A program made the translations under genes and the position numbers. Below, one piece after another: positions 33,724-45,013 of a DNA stretch of 64,000 nt (position 1 is its first letter; each line of letters opens with the position of its first letter). Source of the DNA: Chamaecrista fasciculata (Eukaryota; Streptophyta; Magnoliopsida; Fabales; Fabaceae); the NCBI GenBank assembly GCA_003254925.1, contig QANZ01008798.1:22599-86598 (forward strand), written 5' to 3'. The notes under the pieces were generated by a model. That model worked only from the letters and a program-made list of their open reading frames with translations, made no database searches and was not told where the DNA came from.

Positions 33724-34865
33724 CTAATCCATAATACCTGAATTAATACGTAACTCCTGTGGATTAGGGCCATTACTATCTGGTTCCATGTTCGGGTCCT
33801 CAGTTGCAGCTCTTACAAAATCAATGTCCGTATTTGAGTGTCGTCGAACAAAGTTGTGAAGCGTCATAGTAGCCACGACAATATCAACCTGTACATGGAA
33901 CGGAAACGATGGCATCCTAGTTACAATTTCAAACTTCTTTTTCCATGCTCCAAATGCACGCTCAATGGTGCACCGAATACTTGAATGGTGATAGTTGAAA
34001 CGTTTGTTTGGACTGCAGAAGGTCCTATCTTTCTGGTAGTAAGGCAGATGATATCGTGCTCCCCTATACGGCCCGAGATATCCATCAAGACTCGGATACG
34101 CCGAATCTACCAGATAGAATTTCCCCTCAGGGGGTGTGGGAAGTCGACATGTGGATCAGATATTGCTGATTGGAAAACCCTCGCGTCATGGGCACTACCT
34201 TCCCAACCAGCATATACGTGTGTGAACAACATATCCCAGCCACAAACAGCCATCACATTTTGTGAGGTAAACCCTTTGCGGTTAATAAAAGGTATTTGCT
34301 CCCGAACTGGAACAACACATGGGACATGTGTGCCATCTATTGCACCAATGGCATTCTGAAACGGCGTATTGGCAACTTTAGGATGAATTCGGTTATGGTC
34401 AGGGGGCACGATATAGTCGTTAGACATGCGAACTAATGCCTGTAAGACACAAGGAAAATGGCGGGAGATTGTCTCGCCCGATCGTTGGAATCGCTCCTGC
34501 AGTAATCTATTATGGAGCCCAGTGCCAACACTGTGCAAGAACATTCCTACGATTTCTTCAAGACTGACATTTCTAGTCATTGTCAAACCATAATTTGTCA
34601 ACTCAAGACACAAATCGTCGAACACTTCAGCTTCCATCCGCAGATTCTGATAAATTCTACATGGATGCCTGGTTCGAAGCTCTGTAATCCATCGTTGGCC
34701 TGTAAATTCGGATGTCCGACATGGCATCCTCTCGTCATCGATAACGTAGGCATTGGCATTTGCAGTATACCCTAAGATTCTTGCCACATTTGTATAAAAC
34801 AGCCATTCCTCAGTTGTTGTATCCGTAGTCGGGGCATAGTTTCTATTTGTCGACGAACGACTCAT
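33724..34865 (-). pseudogene. PIF/Harbinger transposase (DDE_Tnp_4), one frameshift
   Basis: The minus-strand frame from 34865 encodes an N-terminal helical region and then the DDE nuclease. Motifs are AIGAIDGTHVPC (first Asp), NVMAVCGWDMLFTHVYAGWE and GSAHDARVF (second Asp). At about 34127-34133 a run of five Cs seems one base short, which shifts the frame into a stop. The other frame continues with FYLVDSAYP, GPYRGARYH and IERAFGAWK (catalytic Glu), then ATMTLHNFVRRHSN and a stop at 33724. Length and motif order fit plant PIF-type transposases, about 380 residues in all. It is otherwise open, so the damage is recent or a sequencing error. The partner Myb-like protein of autonomous elements is not seen nearby. 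Confidence 0.85.
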
Positions 34866-35035
34866 GTTTGGATGGGGAATAAAATATGGGATATGAAAGA
34901 AGTGAAGATAAGAAATGAGATGGAAGCAAGTGGCAAGTTTTGTGGATGAACGTGTAATGTAGAAATGGACCTTCTATATATAGACATAGTTGTCTTGAAA
35001 AAGGTTTGTGAAATAAAAGGTTTGAATAAAAAAAA

Positions 35036-35365
35036 AGGCAAAGGTACTAATTACGTCCCCAAACTTTACATCAATTGTCAATTGCGTCCCCAAACTTTTT
35101 TTCTGTCAATTTCGTCCCCAAATTTTACATCAACTGTCACTTTCGTTCCTGATCTTTAACATTTTCGTCAAATTTATCCTTTGATTAACTTCTTTTAATA
35201 AATTAACAACAGACTGCATCCTGTTTCAGAATCAAAGTTAGGATTTGAGTTTATTATTCTATCAATTTTACATTATATAGGAAATATTGGGGAAGAAATT
35301 GACAGCAGGTGTAAAGTTTGGGGACGAAATTGACAGCAGGTGTAAAGTTTGAGTACGGAATAGCA
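35036..35365. repeat. MITE with inverted ends, copy 1
   Basis: Left words ACTTTACATCAATTGTCAA and CGTCCCCAAACTTT are inverted on the right as AAAGTTTGGGGACG and TTGACAGCAGGTGTAAAGTTT. A related copy sits at 38797-39172, with the same inner words (TCAATTTTACATTA, TTAACTTCTTT, GATTTGAG). Exact ends and TSD are not clear. Confidence 0.65.
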
Positions 35366-36784
35366 AATTTTTCCAAACAAACTATGAATTGTTGCAATGT
35401 AGAAAGTTGTATTGTCACTTCATCTACAAATTGTTAAGTATGCAAGCAAAAAGTGGTCTTGTCCCTTCAAGTAAATTTATGACAGGGATCAATTACTTTT
35501 GTAAAAAAAACAAAGCCTAAAATCCAGTTTCGCAGAGAGGAAAGGAGCAGGTTTTTCGAAGAAGAAGCAGTTTTCTTTCTTATCCTCAATATATAAATTA
35601 TAAATAATTGTACCGGTTTCACTAAACGAGAAAAACCCACAAGAGTCAGAGAGTGAAAGAAAAGATGGAAAGTTGAAAATTGAAGAGGGAGTAAAGGAGA
35701 AGGTCAGAGATGATTTTTTTATGGCCAAAACCACAGTTTGGTCCCTATTGTTTACCATAAATTTTGTTTTAGACTCTACCTTGTTTTTTGTTCTTTAAAA
35801 AAAATTTCAATTTGTCTTTAACCATTAAACTCGGAGTCTAGTCTTGTTATTGTCATTATTATTATTTTTCTTACAATGAAGCGAGTATCGGTGAATGATA
35901 TGAAATGATAACACATGCATTTGTTGTGAAAAAAAAAACACATATAAGACACTATAAAAAAAAAACTTGGCACATGCATTTGTTATATATATCTATGCGT
36001 GTAAAGATTGTACGGCATTTATGGTCTTGTCTCTTCATTCTACAAGCATATATATTACTTTTGGCATGCATGATGGTCATGGTCTTGTCTCTTCATTCTG
36101 CATATATGTGTATAGACACATAAATAATTTGTATAGACACATAAATAAAACAATAATTTACCCGCAAAAGACAAACGGTTTTCTTTAATATATACTTTTT
36201 GGTCCTACATTTTTTTCGTGGATAACATTTTGGTCCTTCAATTTATTTATTTTTTGGGGGAAAGTTTGCAATATAGAAACCCAATCGTTGATGAATGCAA
36301 GTTTTTACGGGTGAAGACATATATTTCACTTTCGTAAGGACCGATTCGTTCATTTTATATATAATCATAGACCAAATCGTAGGTTTTTAAAAATTTTTAT
36401 ATTATTTACATTTTGATCCTTTTATTTCATTACATAATACTACTTCAATCTTCATTACAAAAATTCAAATCTAGCACAAATTCCAAGACAATTTCATTAC
36501 CATTTCATTTCATAACCACCACAACAAAAAAGTCAACATATTATTTTTTTTTCTATCTATTTCCATTATCAATTATCAATTCCACCCCTATACAATTTAA
36601 AAAAACCCATACAATTATTTCAACCAACCACAATCATTACATACCCATTTTCATAATTTCACATCCAATTTTTTTCATTACATCTCAAACTTATCCAAAC
36701 ACCATTTTCATTACATAATTTTCTCATTACCATTTCATTACATAATTTTCTCATTTCATTACATACTTCTAACCCAAACACACC

Positions 36785-37250
36785 CTACGAATGTCACTAG
36801 ATCTATCAATTTTTGGCATATATTTTGGATGGTTAAATAATCGTCACAACAACTTTGTTTTGCTTGGTTTTGCAACCGTGTTATTGTAGGACGTGATAGA
36901 TCTAACCCAACTTTGTAGGACGTGATAGATCTAACCCAACCGTGGCATATATAATTTTCTCATTTCATTACATACTTCTAACCCAACTTTGTTCATGGGT
37001 CGAGTCTCAATAGGACGTGAGACCTGAGTCGATCATACACGGACTGAGTCGGGCTGGGCCACTGAATATGGTTGCGTTCGATCGGGCCAAACTTTATTTT
37101 TCATTTTTTTTATTTGGACCATTTATTTATTTTTATACATTTTTTAACTTGTATATATTAATAAAATAATTAATTATGGAATAATTTAATGATATTTTTA
37201 TTAACGAAGACATTTAATTTGAATTATTTGTTAAAAAATATTGGTTTAAT
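36785..37250. other. Scrambled local duplications beside the PIF end
   Basis: The segment TTGTAGGACGTGATAGATCT with its continuation to AACCCAAC is present twice in a row (about 36884-36940). It is followed by a copy of the 30 bases TAATTTTCTCATTTCATTAC... taken from 36744-36774. The rest is AT-rich without a gene. Confidence 0.6.
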
Positions 37251-37251
37251 T

Positions 37252-37577
37252 GGGAATTTGGGACTAAGTATATATTTTAGGGTAAATCACACTTTGGTAC
37301 CATGTTCTATGGACCAATTTCACTTTGGTACCTTGTTCTTTCGAAAGTGACATTTTGGTTCTATGTTCTTTCAAAAATGTCATTTTGGTACCCTTTTCTA
37401 TCAAATGTGACATTTTAGTATCATGTTTTTTGTACCAATTTCACTTTGGTACCCTAAAAAAAAGATAGAATAGGGTAACAAATAGTGAAATAACAGGGTA
37501 CCAAAGTGAAATTGGTCCAAAGAATAGGGTACCAAAGTTTGATTTACCCTAAAATATATACTTAATCCCAATTACAT
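37252..37577. repeat. Foldback repeat, about 325 bp
   Basis: Left GGGACTAAGTATATATTTTA, then GGGTAAATC and CACTTTGGTACC, is mirrored on the right as GGTACCAAAG, GATTTACCC and TAAAATATATACTTAATCCC. The ends extend past any clear TSD. Internal words CACTTTGGTACC recur many times. Confidence 0.65.
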
Positions 37578-37840
37578 ATTGACCCTCAATATTTTCAGAA
37601 AATTACAAATAGGTCCCTAGATACATATTATCTAGGGACTAAAATGAAAACCTAAAAAAATTGGAGTCAATATATAATTTTTTCAAAATTTGTTATGGTT
37701 AAAATTACAAAATAGCTCCAAAGGGTACCAAAGTGTTAATGGAGAATACCACAGGGTACCAAAGTGTCATTTTTTAAACCACATGGTACCAAAGTGAAAT
37801 ATGACCAAACTACAGAGTACCAAAGTGTAATTTACCCTTT
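37578..37840. repeat. Repeat segment shared with the hAT MITE at 58907-59419
   Basis: AATAGGTCCCTAGATACATATTATCTAGGGACTAAAA (37608-37640) and the following 90 bases match 59100-59230. This includes GTTATGGTTAAAATTACAAAATAGCT. The right side adds a further arm of GGTACCAAAGTG words ending TGTAATTTACCC. Confidence 0.6.
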
Positions 37841-38796
37841 TTAATTTAATCCCTATAGTTTAATTTTTTTAAATTAGTCCCTGCACTTTGGTAACATTTA
37901 CATATTGGATTAAACTATGATGCAAAATTTGATTTTTGACATGGGATATGATGAATTTTGATCTAGTAAAATTATGACACATGGAAACTACAACATGAAG
38001 AATATGTTTCTAAAATATTTTATACATTTATATTTTTTACCCCAAACTTTATGATATTCAGATTTTAGATTCAAATAAAACTAAAAAGATTAAATTAATA
38101 TTTTAGTCCCTATAACTTTACTAAAATATATGAAATCAATTATGTAATATAACCCAAAGATATGAGACTATAAGCGTAACATGAGACTAAATTTGCAACT
38201 GAAACAAAATATATGAAACCAAAAGTGCAACAAAAAAAATTATAAGACTAAATAAAGAAAGACCTAAGCAAAAGTTACGTGATCAAAAATACATTTTAGC
38301 CTAAAATATAAAAAAAAATAATTAGAGAAGTGATAGTTAAAATGTTTCATAATATTCATACACATATTAAAGAATTAGTCTACATTATATTTTAATATTC
38401 ATTGGTCATCAAGTTAAAGATAATAAAATTAAATCAAATTATTAAAAAAAATTAGCCAAATTTCTGCCACAATTATCCACTTTATATATTCTGAATCTCG
38501 CCTAAATATTTCACACGGCAATTATATTAGTTGTTTGTAAATTATAAATTATAAATTTATTTTTTATGGATATAAATTACAAATTATTTCATTTTTCTTA
38601 TCAAAACTTATTTTGAATTCTAAGACATCAGTAGAATTATAAAGAAGAAGTCTTTCATAAATTATGTTTTAATTTTATCAAATTAACTACCTATTTAATT
38701 ATTACAAAAAAATTATAATTAATGCTCTCTTTTTATCTCAATTGTATTTAACTTTTTTTAATAGTTATTAGTTACTTAATCAAAACAAAAAGGAAA
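37841..38796. other. AT-rich region, nothing recognised
   Basis: Scattered 'tttagtcc' words suggest decayed repeats. No gene or clear element ends. Confidence 0.4.
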
Positions 38797-39172
38797 GGTA
38801 AAAGTATTAATTTTATTCTCAAACTTTATACTAATTATCAATTTCATCCTCAATCTTTTTTTTTGTTGTCAATTATCTCGCCAATGTTTTACAATTTGGT
38901 CAATTTTATCCTTTCCTCTTACTTTAGCAAAATATTAATAAGATAATATACGTGGCTAATGATGTGTAATGTAAAATTGATAGAAAAAGAAATTCAAACC
39001 CTAACTCAAATTGAAATCATGATGCAGTCTCTCATTAATTTATTGAAAGAAGTTAGTCAAAGGATAAAATAAACCAAAATGTAAAATATTGGGGATGAAA
39101 TTGACAAAAAAAAAAAATTGGGACGAAATTGATAGTTGATGTAAAGTTTGTGGACGAATTTAATATTTTTAC
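38797..39172. repeat. MITE with inverted ends, copy 2
   Basis: Left GTAAAAGTATTAATTTTATT and CAAACTTTATACTAATTATC are inverted on the right as GATAGTTGATGTAAAGTTTG and AATTTAATATTTTTAC. Inner sequence (ATGTGTAATGTAAAATTGATAG, TTAGTCAAAGGATAAAAT) relates it to 35036-35365. Confidence 0.65.
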
Positions 39173-40287
39173 GAAAAAAAAATATGGACTATGAATAGTA
39201 GAGATTAGGTCAAATGAGGCATCCTTCTCCATAAACGCTTCACTCTGTGTTTGTCTTTCACTGTTCGAAGGTGCGAAACGCAGTCTAGCAAAGCAGATCA
39301 GAGCGAAGAAAGCTTCCAAAGGCTTGCGATGATGGTAAGCGAAGGTTCTTCCAAATGCTTCCAAAACACATCTCTGTTATGTTTTTAGTGAATCCTACCT
39401 TCTTTACTTATTGTCAATTTCGGATATCTTGTGCAGTTCAGAGTTATTTCATATATCAGTTTAGAGGCGAATACGAAGGCTTACGGTTGAATTGTTTCCA
39501 CAAGTGCTGACTATTCGGTAACGATGAATTATGATGTGTTTTTAGGAATGATGGAGGCTTGAAGGTTTTCTCAATTGTGATTTCTTTGATTAAAAGGTGA
39601 TTAAATTTGTGCATCTAAAATTTATTTTAATATCCTATTTTCTTTGATAGTAAACTTGATCTTGTCCTGAAGCACATTTTTTGGGGTGGAATTTCAAATT
39701 CCAAAATTTTTAGAATTTGACAAATTTAACAGATTGTCATAAATATAATTGTGCTGAAAGTTATGCTTTATTAGCACACGTTGAAATTTGTGTTGTTTAA
39801 ACTGAGGCATTGCCTCCATATAACGTCCAAAGTGTATGCTTTGTGAAGCTGCAAAAAAACAGAACAAGTTGGTTCAAATTTTCTGATAGTGTGCAGTAAA
39901 TAGTCAATGTAATTGGGGTGGTGCTGAAAGAAACCTTGGGAAATCCTCTGTGGAATTTTTCAACTGGTATTTTCATAAATGAATTATCTGTGTTTCATGT
40001 AATATGAATGAAACATTTGGGGAAAATTGGGATGTATATATAGGGATATAGATCATGGGGTTTGACAGAGAAAAAGTCACACTCAACTTTACTATTTGAA
40101 GTTTTAGTCAAGTTTCATTTGGATTAGAAGTTTATTGACTGTGTTAAAGTTTATCAACTATTGAGTTATGTTAATGAGACAAACATCTATAAGGGTTATG
40201 TTAGGCAACCTTACTGTTGCCTTTTACAGATATAGACTTTTATTTTTTTTGCCCAGATTTGAATCCAACTTTACTATTTAATTTTTA
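39173..40287. other. Region upstream of the Helitron exon, no gene assigned
   Basis: Leader-like sequence with a possible donor occurs near 39331 (GATGATG/GTAAGC). It could be 5' exons or UTR of the Helitron gene. No conserved protein or Helitron 5' end could be identified. Confidence 0.3.
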
Positions 40288-40539
40288 ATGGTTGTAAATT
40301 ATCATGATATTGGAGATCCGACAAGTATATGCTCATTTTGTCGTGCAAGGCTTTGGCTCGATGAACGTGTTAGAAACCAACAGAACACATCATCACCAAA
40401 GTTTTATCTATGCTGTGGATGTGGTAAAACTTATCTGTCAAAGTTCAGTGAACCCCCACCATGTATTAAAGACTTGATATTTGACACTTCCAATCCAAGA
40501 AGGCAGAATTTAGCCTACAACACAATGTTTTCTTTCACA
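40288..40539 (+). pseudogene. Helitron RepHel gene, N-terminal exon (left of CACTA insertion)
   Basis: The frame starts near 40288 and encodes a Cys-rich N-terminal block: YHDIGDPTSICSFCRARLW, then YLCCGCGKTYL, EPPPCIKDLIFD and YNTMFSFT. This is the standard N-terminus of plant Helitron helicase-like proteins, which normally continues with MGGKID. Here the frame is broken right after TTCACA by the CACTA-derived insert, and MGGKID reappears at 43822. It is one gene split in two. Confidence 0.88.
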
Positions 40540-42952
40540 ATATTGCATCGAATGCAGCTGCTAGTCCACTTATTTCTACTACTCCCAGTGTCGTACCACC
40601 ATCTCCAAACTTGTTAACTGATGAGTCTCACTTGCTTGGCACATCAGCAGGTGGCCCAACTTCAATAAATATAACAACACCTATCGTAGGAGTAAGTGGT
40701 AGAAGAGTTATATCGGTGGATTCGACCAAAAATCCGTAAGTATTAGTGATATTACAATTTTTTACTTGTAAAAATACATAGTTATTTCATAATATTAAAA
40801 AATGTGCAGGAGACGGTTTACTCCCGATAAGGTGACTCGTGAAATTACGTCGCCTTTACTCATGAGGATGTCGAGCCCAGCTGAAAGGTGGAGATATTAT
40901 CCCACCGATGTAAAGGACGCATTGTTTGCTGAATTCAAGGTAATACTTAAATTGAATTGTTCATATATGTTTCTATGATTTAAGAGATTATAATATTTCT
41001 TTCTATTGTTATTGTAGGCCAAATCTAAATTTGAGTCAGAATATCTTGAAAGCATAGCTTATGATGTTTGGAATAAGACGTGCATGGATCGCTACCCAGA
41101 CATTCTTAAAAAGGCACGAGAGAAAGCATTACAAAGTGCAAATTCTACAAATTTGGCCGATGCAAAGGGCCATGGCCCAAAAGGGATGAGAACCGAGGTT
41201 TGGGATGGGCTCGTAGACATTTGGCTCACCTCTGAGTGGCAGAGGAAGTCTGAAGTAGCCAAGATGAACAAATCTGCAGTGCCAGATGCAACTTTGCACA
41301 CCTCTGGTTCTATCAGCTACCGTTGTCATAAAACGAAGATGGTATAACAAATTTGATTTTTATGATAATTTTTATTAATATATATTCTGATAAATGTTGA
41401 TTACAGGAGGCAAGTTTGAACCAACGAGTTAGCTATCGAGATGTCTATCACAAGACACACAAGAACAAAGCTGGTGACTTTGTGTCTGAGCGCTCCAAGC
41501 GATTTGCTGTATGTGTCTTAAACTACCTTAGACAATTAAACATGTTTTGCTTGCTTTTTTTATGAATCATATGAGAATTGATATAAGGGTCAATTCATTA
41601 TCGAGTATCAAGTATAATTAAAAATTGAAAGAAGCAGGGAAAACAAAATCTTGTAACAACATATCTACAAAAAATGTTATTTCAAAATATTCTTTATAAG
41701 AAAATCTCAAGTTTCATACATTTTGGAACCGTTACTTTCCTGGAGTTCTCATCTTGTTATCAAGTTAATTGATGTCATGTACGATGAAGCAATGCCAAAT
41801 GTGAAACAACAAGATGGGAGCATTATTAAGACAACTAAGAGGGAACATAATTAAGCATGCTAATAAGCTGAGATTTTGCTGCTATTAATATGGTAAATTG
41901 TGGTACCAAACTATGACCCTTGCATGCTGGAATCTTTAGTGGCAGACTTCTTGGTGACAAGTAAAGTTTTGAGGGTGCTGTGGACCATGAAAACCTATTA
42001 AAATTTAGCACCTGACAATAGAAATTAAGAGAATCCAACATTTTACTACCAATTAGTTGTTTCAATATATATATATATGGTAAGGGTTATATATATATGT
42101 ATAAGCCGGAGAAGAAACAAATGAAAATTGGCATATATATATATATATGGTAAGGGTTAGGCTATAGCGAGTATTACTTCAAATCTATTTTTCATGCATA
42201 TTAATCATACACTATTTTTTTTATTGCCTGAAATGATACTGTTAAGGAATAAGATCATTTGTATTAATTGTATATATTATCACTCCTGTAATTATGTAAT
42301 TACTGTAATTATGTCATCTCTTTTGTTTTAGTCCCTGTTTCAGTTCTGGCTCTGTTTCAATTGCATTTCAGTACCTGTCCCAATTTCGTTTTAATTAGCT
42401 AAATCTTATATTTCTAGATTGGATTGTTTTGTATAGTAATATATATTTTACTTGCAATTTATGTAGGAAAACCTTGATGCAGCAATGTCACAAAAGTATG
42501 GTGAAGACATTTCGTCTTTTCTTGAAGTTGACAATGACGTATGGCTGGATGTTGCAGGTCCCTCCAAAATGGGACGAGTTTATGGTTTAGGAAATAGTTT
42601 ACCATTAGCTAATTGTGAATCATCACAAGGTTCTAGTGCTTCTAACATGTCTACTACTTCAAAAGAAGCAAATATGAGAGAAGTGGTTAAGGAGGTTGTG
42701 TGTGAGCAGATAGCACCATCAATGCAGATGTTATCTAGGTAAATGAAGCAATAACATTAAATTAGTTATTAGTTTTTATTTCTCTATTTTTATTTCTGTT
42801 TTGTTTTATTTATTTGCTATTCTAATTCTGTTTGAGGGTAATTATCTAGGTTCGGTAATTTTCAACCTCCAGATTTAGCTACAAGACCACCCTCTACAGC
42901 AAATCAGGATGCGGCAGAGAATGATAATGATGCTAATTTAGGATTACATTGA
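40540..42952 (+). CDS. CACTA TNPA/Ptta-like protein (Transposase_24), 5' partial
   Basis: Six exons join in a single open frame: up to 40735, 40810-40939, 41018-41341, 41407-41508, 42467-42738 and 42850-42952. All introns are GT-AG. The reading begins IASNAAASPLISTTP, Ser/Pro/Thr-rich, and is 5' incomplete. The Transposase_24 core follows: WRYYPTDVKDALFAEFK, YDVWNKTCMDRYPDIL, DIWLTSEWQRKSEVAKMNK, LHTSGSISYRCHKTKM, then THKNKAGDFVSERSK. The tail ends in LGLH and a stop. TNPA-type proteins bind the subterminal repeats of CACTA elements and assist TNPD. No stop or frameshift interrupts the frame, which is unusual in this decayed neighbourhood. Its own start codon and promoter are missing, so any expression would depend on the Helitron exon upstream, which is out of frame. 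Confidence 0.8.
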
Positions 42953-43179
42953 TTGTTAATGTTATGTATAGATACTTGTTATGTTTGATATACTTGTAAG
43001 TTTTTGGATACTAGATTACTACCATACTTCTTTATTTTGATACTTGTTATGTGATAGTACTTGTTACTTTTATTATTGTATGACTTTCAAGTATTTAAAA
43101 TATATATTATCGGCAAATATTATTAAGTTCTAAGATATTTAGACTTGTTGGTTAGAAAATAAGGTTTAAAAAATAAGGC

Positions 43180-43815
43180 TTTTAAAATTATATTTCAGTT
43201 TGAAAATAGCTATTGATTAGCTACAAATAACATTCTCTTTGCCATAAAAATTAGCTATAGTTTAGCTACGGAAATTATGTATGAATCAGATACGAAAATT
43301 AGCTACGGATTTGCTGTGAATCAGCTATGGAAATTAGCTACGGATTAGCTATGAATCAGCTATGGAAATTAGCTACGGATTAGCTATGAATTAGTTATGG
43401 AAATTAGCTACGGATTAGCTATGCATCAGCTATGGAAATTAGCTGCGGATTAGCTATGAATTAGCTACCGATTAGCTAGGGGTTTTACTTGCTTTGTTAA
43501 ATGAATAGCTACAGATTAGCTACGAATTAGCTACGGATATAAAAATTTAGCTAGGGAATAGCTACGGAATTAGCTGCGAGTCATCCATAGCAAATTAGCT
43601 ACGGACATGATAATCTGATCTCCAAAAAGGTTGCTACGGATTAGCTACAGTATAGCTACGGATTTGCCACGGATTTGCTACGGATTTGCTATGGAAAATT
43701 CCGTAGCTAATTAGCGACTGGCCAAAAGCTACGGACGATTCCGTAGCTAATCCGTAGCTAACCTATTTAGCTACGGATCAGCTACGGAATCGTCCGTAGC
43801 TAATCTCGTTTTTTC
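43180..43815. repeat. CACTA subterminal repeats (TTAGCTACGGA)
   Basis: More than twenty copies of TAGCTACGGATTAGCTA-like words, in both orientations towards the end, form the right subterminal region. Such arrays are the binding sites for TNPA-type proteins, fitting the neighbouring gene. Confidence 0.9.
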
Positions 43816-43821
43816 TTGTAG

Positions 43822-45013
43822 TGATGGGAGGGAAAATTGATAAGACTGTCAATGACAACAAAGGCCCTTATACGTTCAGACTATATGGTGAAAATTACCA
43901 CCGTTTGGGTAGCTTGCTTCCAAATGAAGGACAGTCTCCAAAGTTTGTGCAGTTGTACATATATGACACTGAAAATGAAATAAAGAATCGAGTCTCAGCT
44001 ATTTGGTAAACAATGAACTATTCTTAAAAAGTTGACCAACTTTTTTGAATTAATATTACAATATCATCTTTACTGATTAATTGTCAATATCATATGCAGC
44101 TCCTCATCAGAAGATAATGACAGATTAGACAGAGACATAGTAAGGATGCTAAAAGACACACTTGATGAGGTCAATCCATATGCAAAGACATTTCGACTTG
44201 CAAGTCAAATGTTGAGAGATGGCAACCCGGAAGAAATAAAAGTGAAGCTCATTTGCAAACGAAACCATCATGGTAGAACCTACAATCTCCCTACAGCATC
44301 TGAAGTCGCAGCTTTAATTGTCGGTGACATTGATGTAAACTATGGCAATCGAGACATCATTGTGCAATCACTTGATGGAACATTGCAACGCATATCAGAA
44401 CTACATCCATCATATCTTCCAATGCACTATCCTTTAATTTTTATATATGGCGAGGATGGGTACAGCGAAGATATTCCATATCCATTTCAAGGGTCTAAAA
44501 GATCAAGAGTTACTTTGCGTGATTTTTTTGCTTATATTCTCCAAGATCGTGATGATGACTATGACATTCTGTTATACTGTAGAAGACTACTGCAACAATT
44601 TATTGTAGATGGATATACCATGATTGAGGCGCAACGTCTCCTATTTATCCGTCTAAATCAAAAGCAACTTAGATCTGAATTGTATAGTTGCTTAACCGAT
44701 GCGCTTCTTCGAGGTGACAGAATTGCATCGTCCCTCGATAAAAGGATTATTCTTCCATCGAGCTTCACTGGAGGAAGCAGGTACACCGGCCAAAATTTCT
44801 TAGATGCAATGACAATTTGCCAATGGGCAGGATGTCCTGATCTTTTTATAACTTTCACATGCAACCCTAATTGGCTGGAGATCCTTCGATTTGTGCAAAG
44901 AACAGGACTGCGACCTCAAGATAGACCTGATATAATTTCAAGAGTCTTCAAGATCAAGTTGGGTCATTTAATGAGAGACTTGAAGAATGGCTTATTTGGC
45001 CGTGTCAGAGCAG
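43822..45013 (+). pseudogene. Helitron RepHel gene, continuation (right of CACTA insertion)
   Basis: Exons 43822-44005 and 44100-45013 are joined by a GT-AG intron. The first starts MGGKIDKTVNDNKGPYTFRL directly after the CACTA end. The second holds the Helitron_like_N block: LPMHYPLIFIYGEDGY, RRLLQQFIVDGYTMIEAQRL, TGGSRYTGQNFLDAM and PDLFITFTCNPNW. The exon ends at a possible donor (GAGCAG/GTATTTC). The HUH nuclease motif, the two-Tyr motif and the helicase that should follow are absent, so the gene is truncated at about 45013. The frame itself has no stops. An orphan helicase fragment at 18544 is too far away to belong to it. Confidence 0.88.

Larger units (their letters stand above)
31049..36784. 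mobile_element. Putative PIF/Harbinger-type element: GRF-gene repeat copy 2 plus transposase
   Basis: The left end GGGTGCGTTTGGCTTACAAT is the same as in copy 1. The right end ACCCAAACACACCC at 36784 is a partial inverse (GGGTGTGTTTGGGT). Both ends have ATTACA/CATTAC-rich subterminal sequence. Inside, the GRF gene (plus strand) and a PIF transposase gene (minus strand) face each other tail to tail. A MITE at 35036-35365 has inserted in the right part. TSDs do not match (AAA left, TAC right), so the two halves may be separate elements. The single-element reading is inference. Confidence 0.4.
40540..43821 (+). mobile_element. CACTA derivative inserted in the Helitron gene; left terminus missing
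   Basis: The right end TTTTTTCTTGTAGTG at 43821 is a CACTA terminus. It is preceded by dense subterminal repeats of TTAGCTACGGA from about 43180. The left border abuts the Helitron exon at 40539 but shows no CACTA end; coding sequence of the TNPA-like gene begins at once. The element lacks the TNPD transposase and cannot move by itself. Three to six target bases appear lost at the left junction. Confidence 0.75.

Noticed and set aside
36413-36718. 101-codon open frame
   Set aside because: Built from CATTAC/TTTCAT-rich subterminal sequence with low-complexity composition and no domain. It is chance openness in a transposon end.
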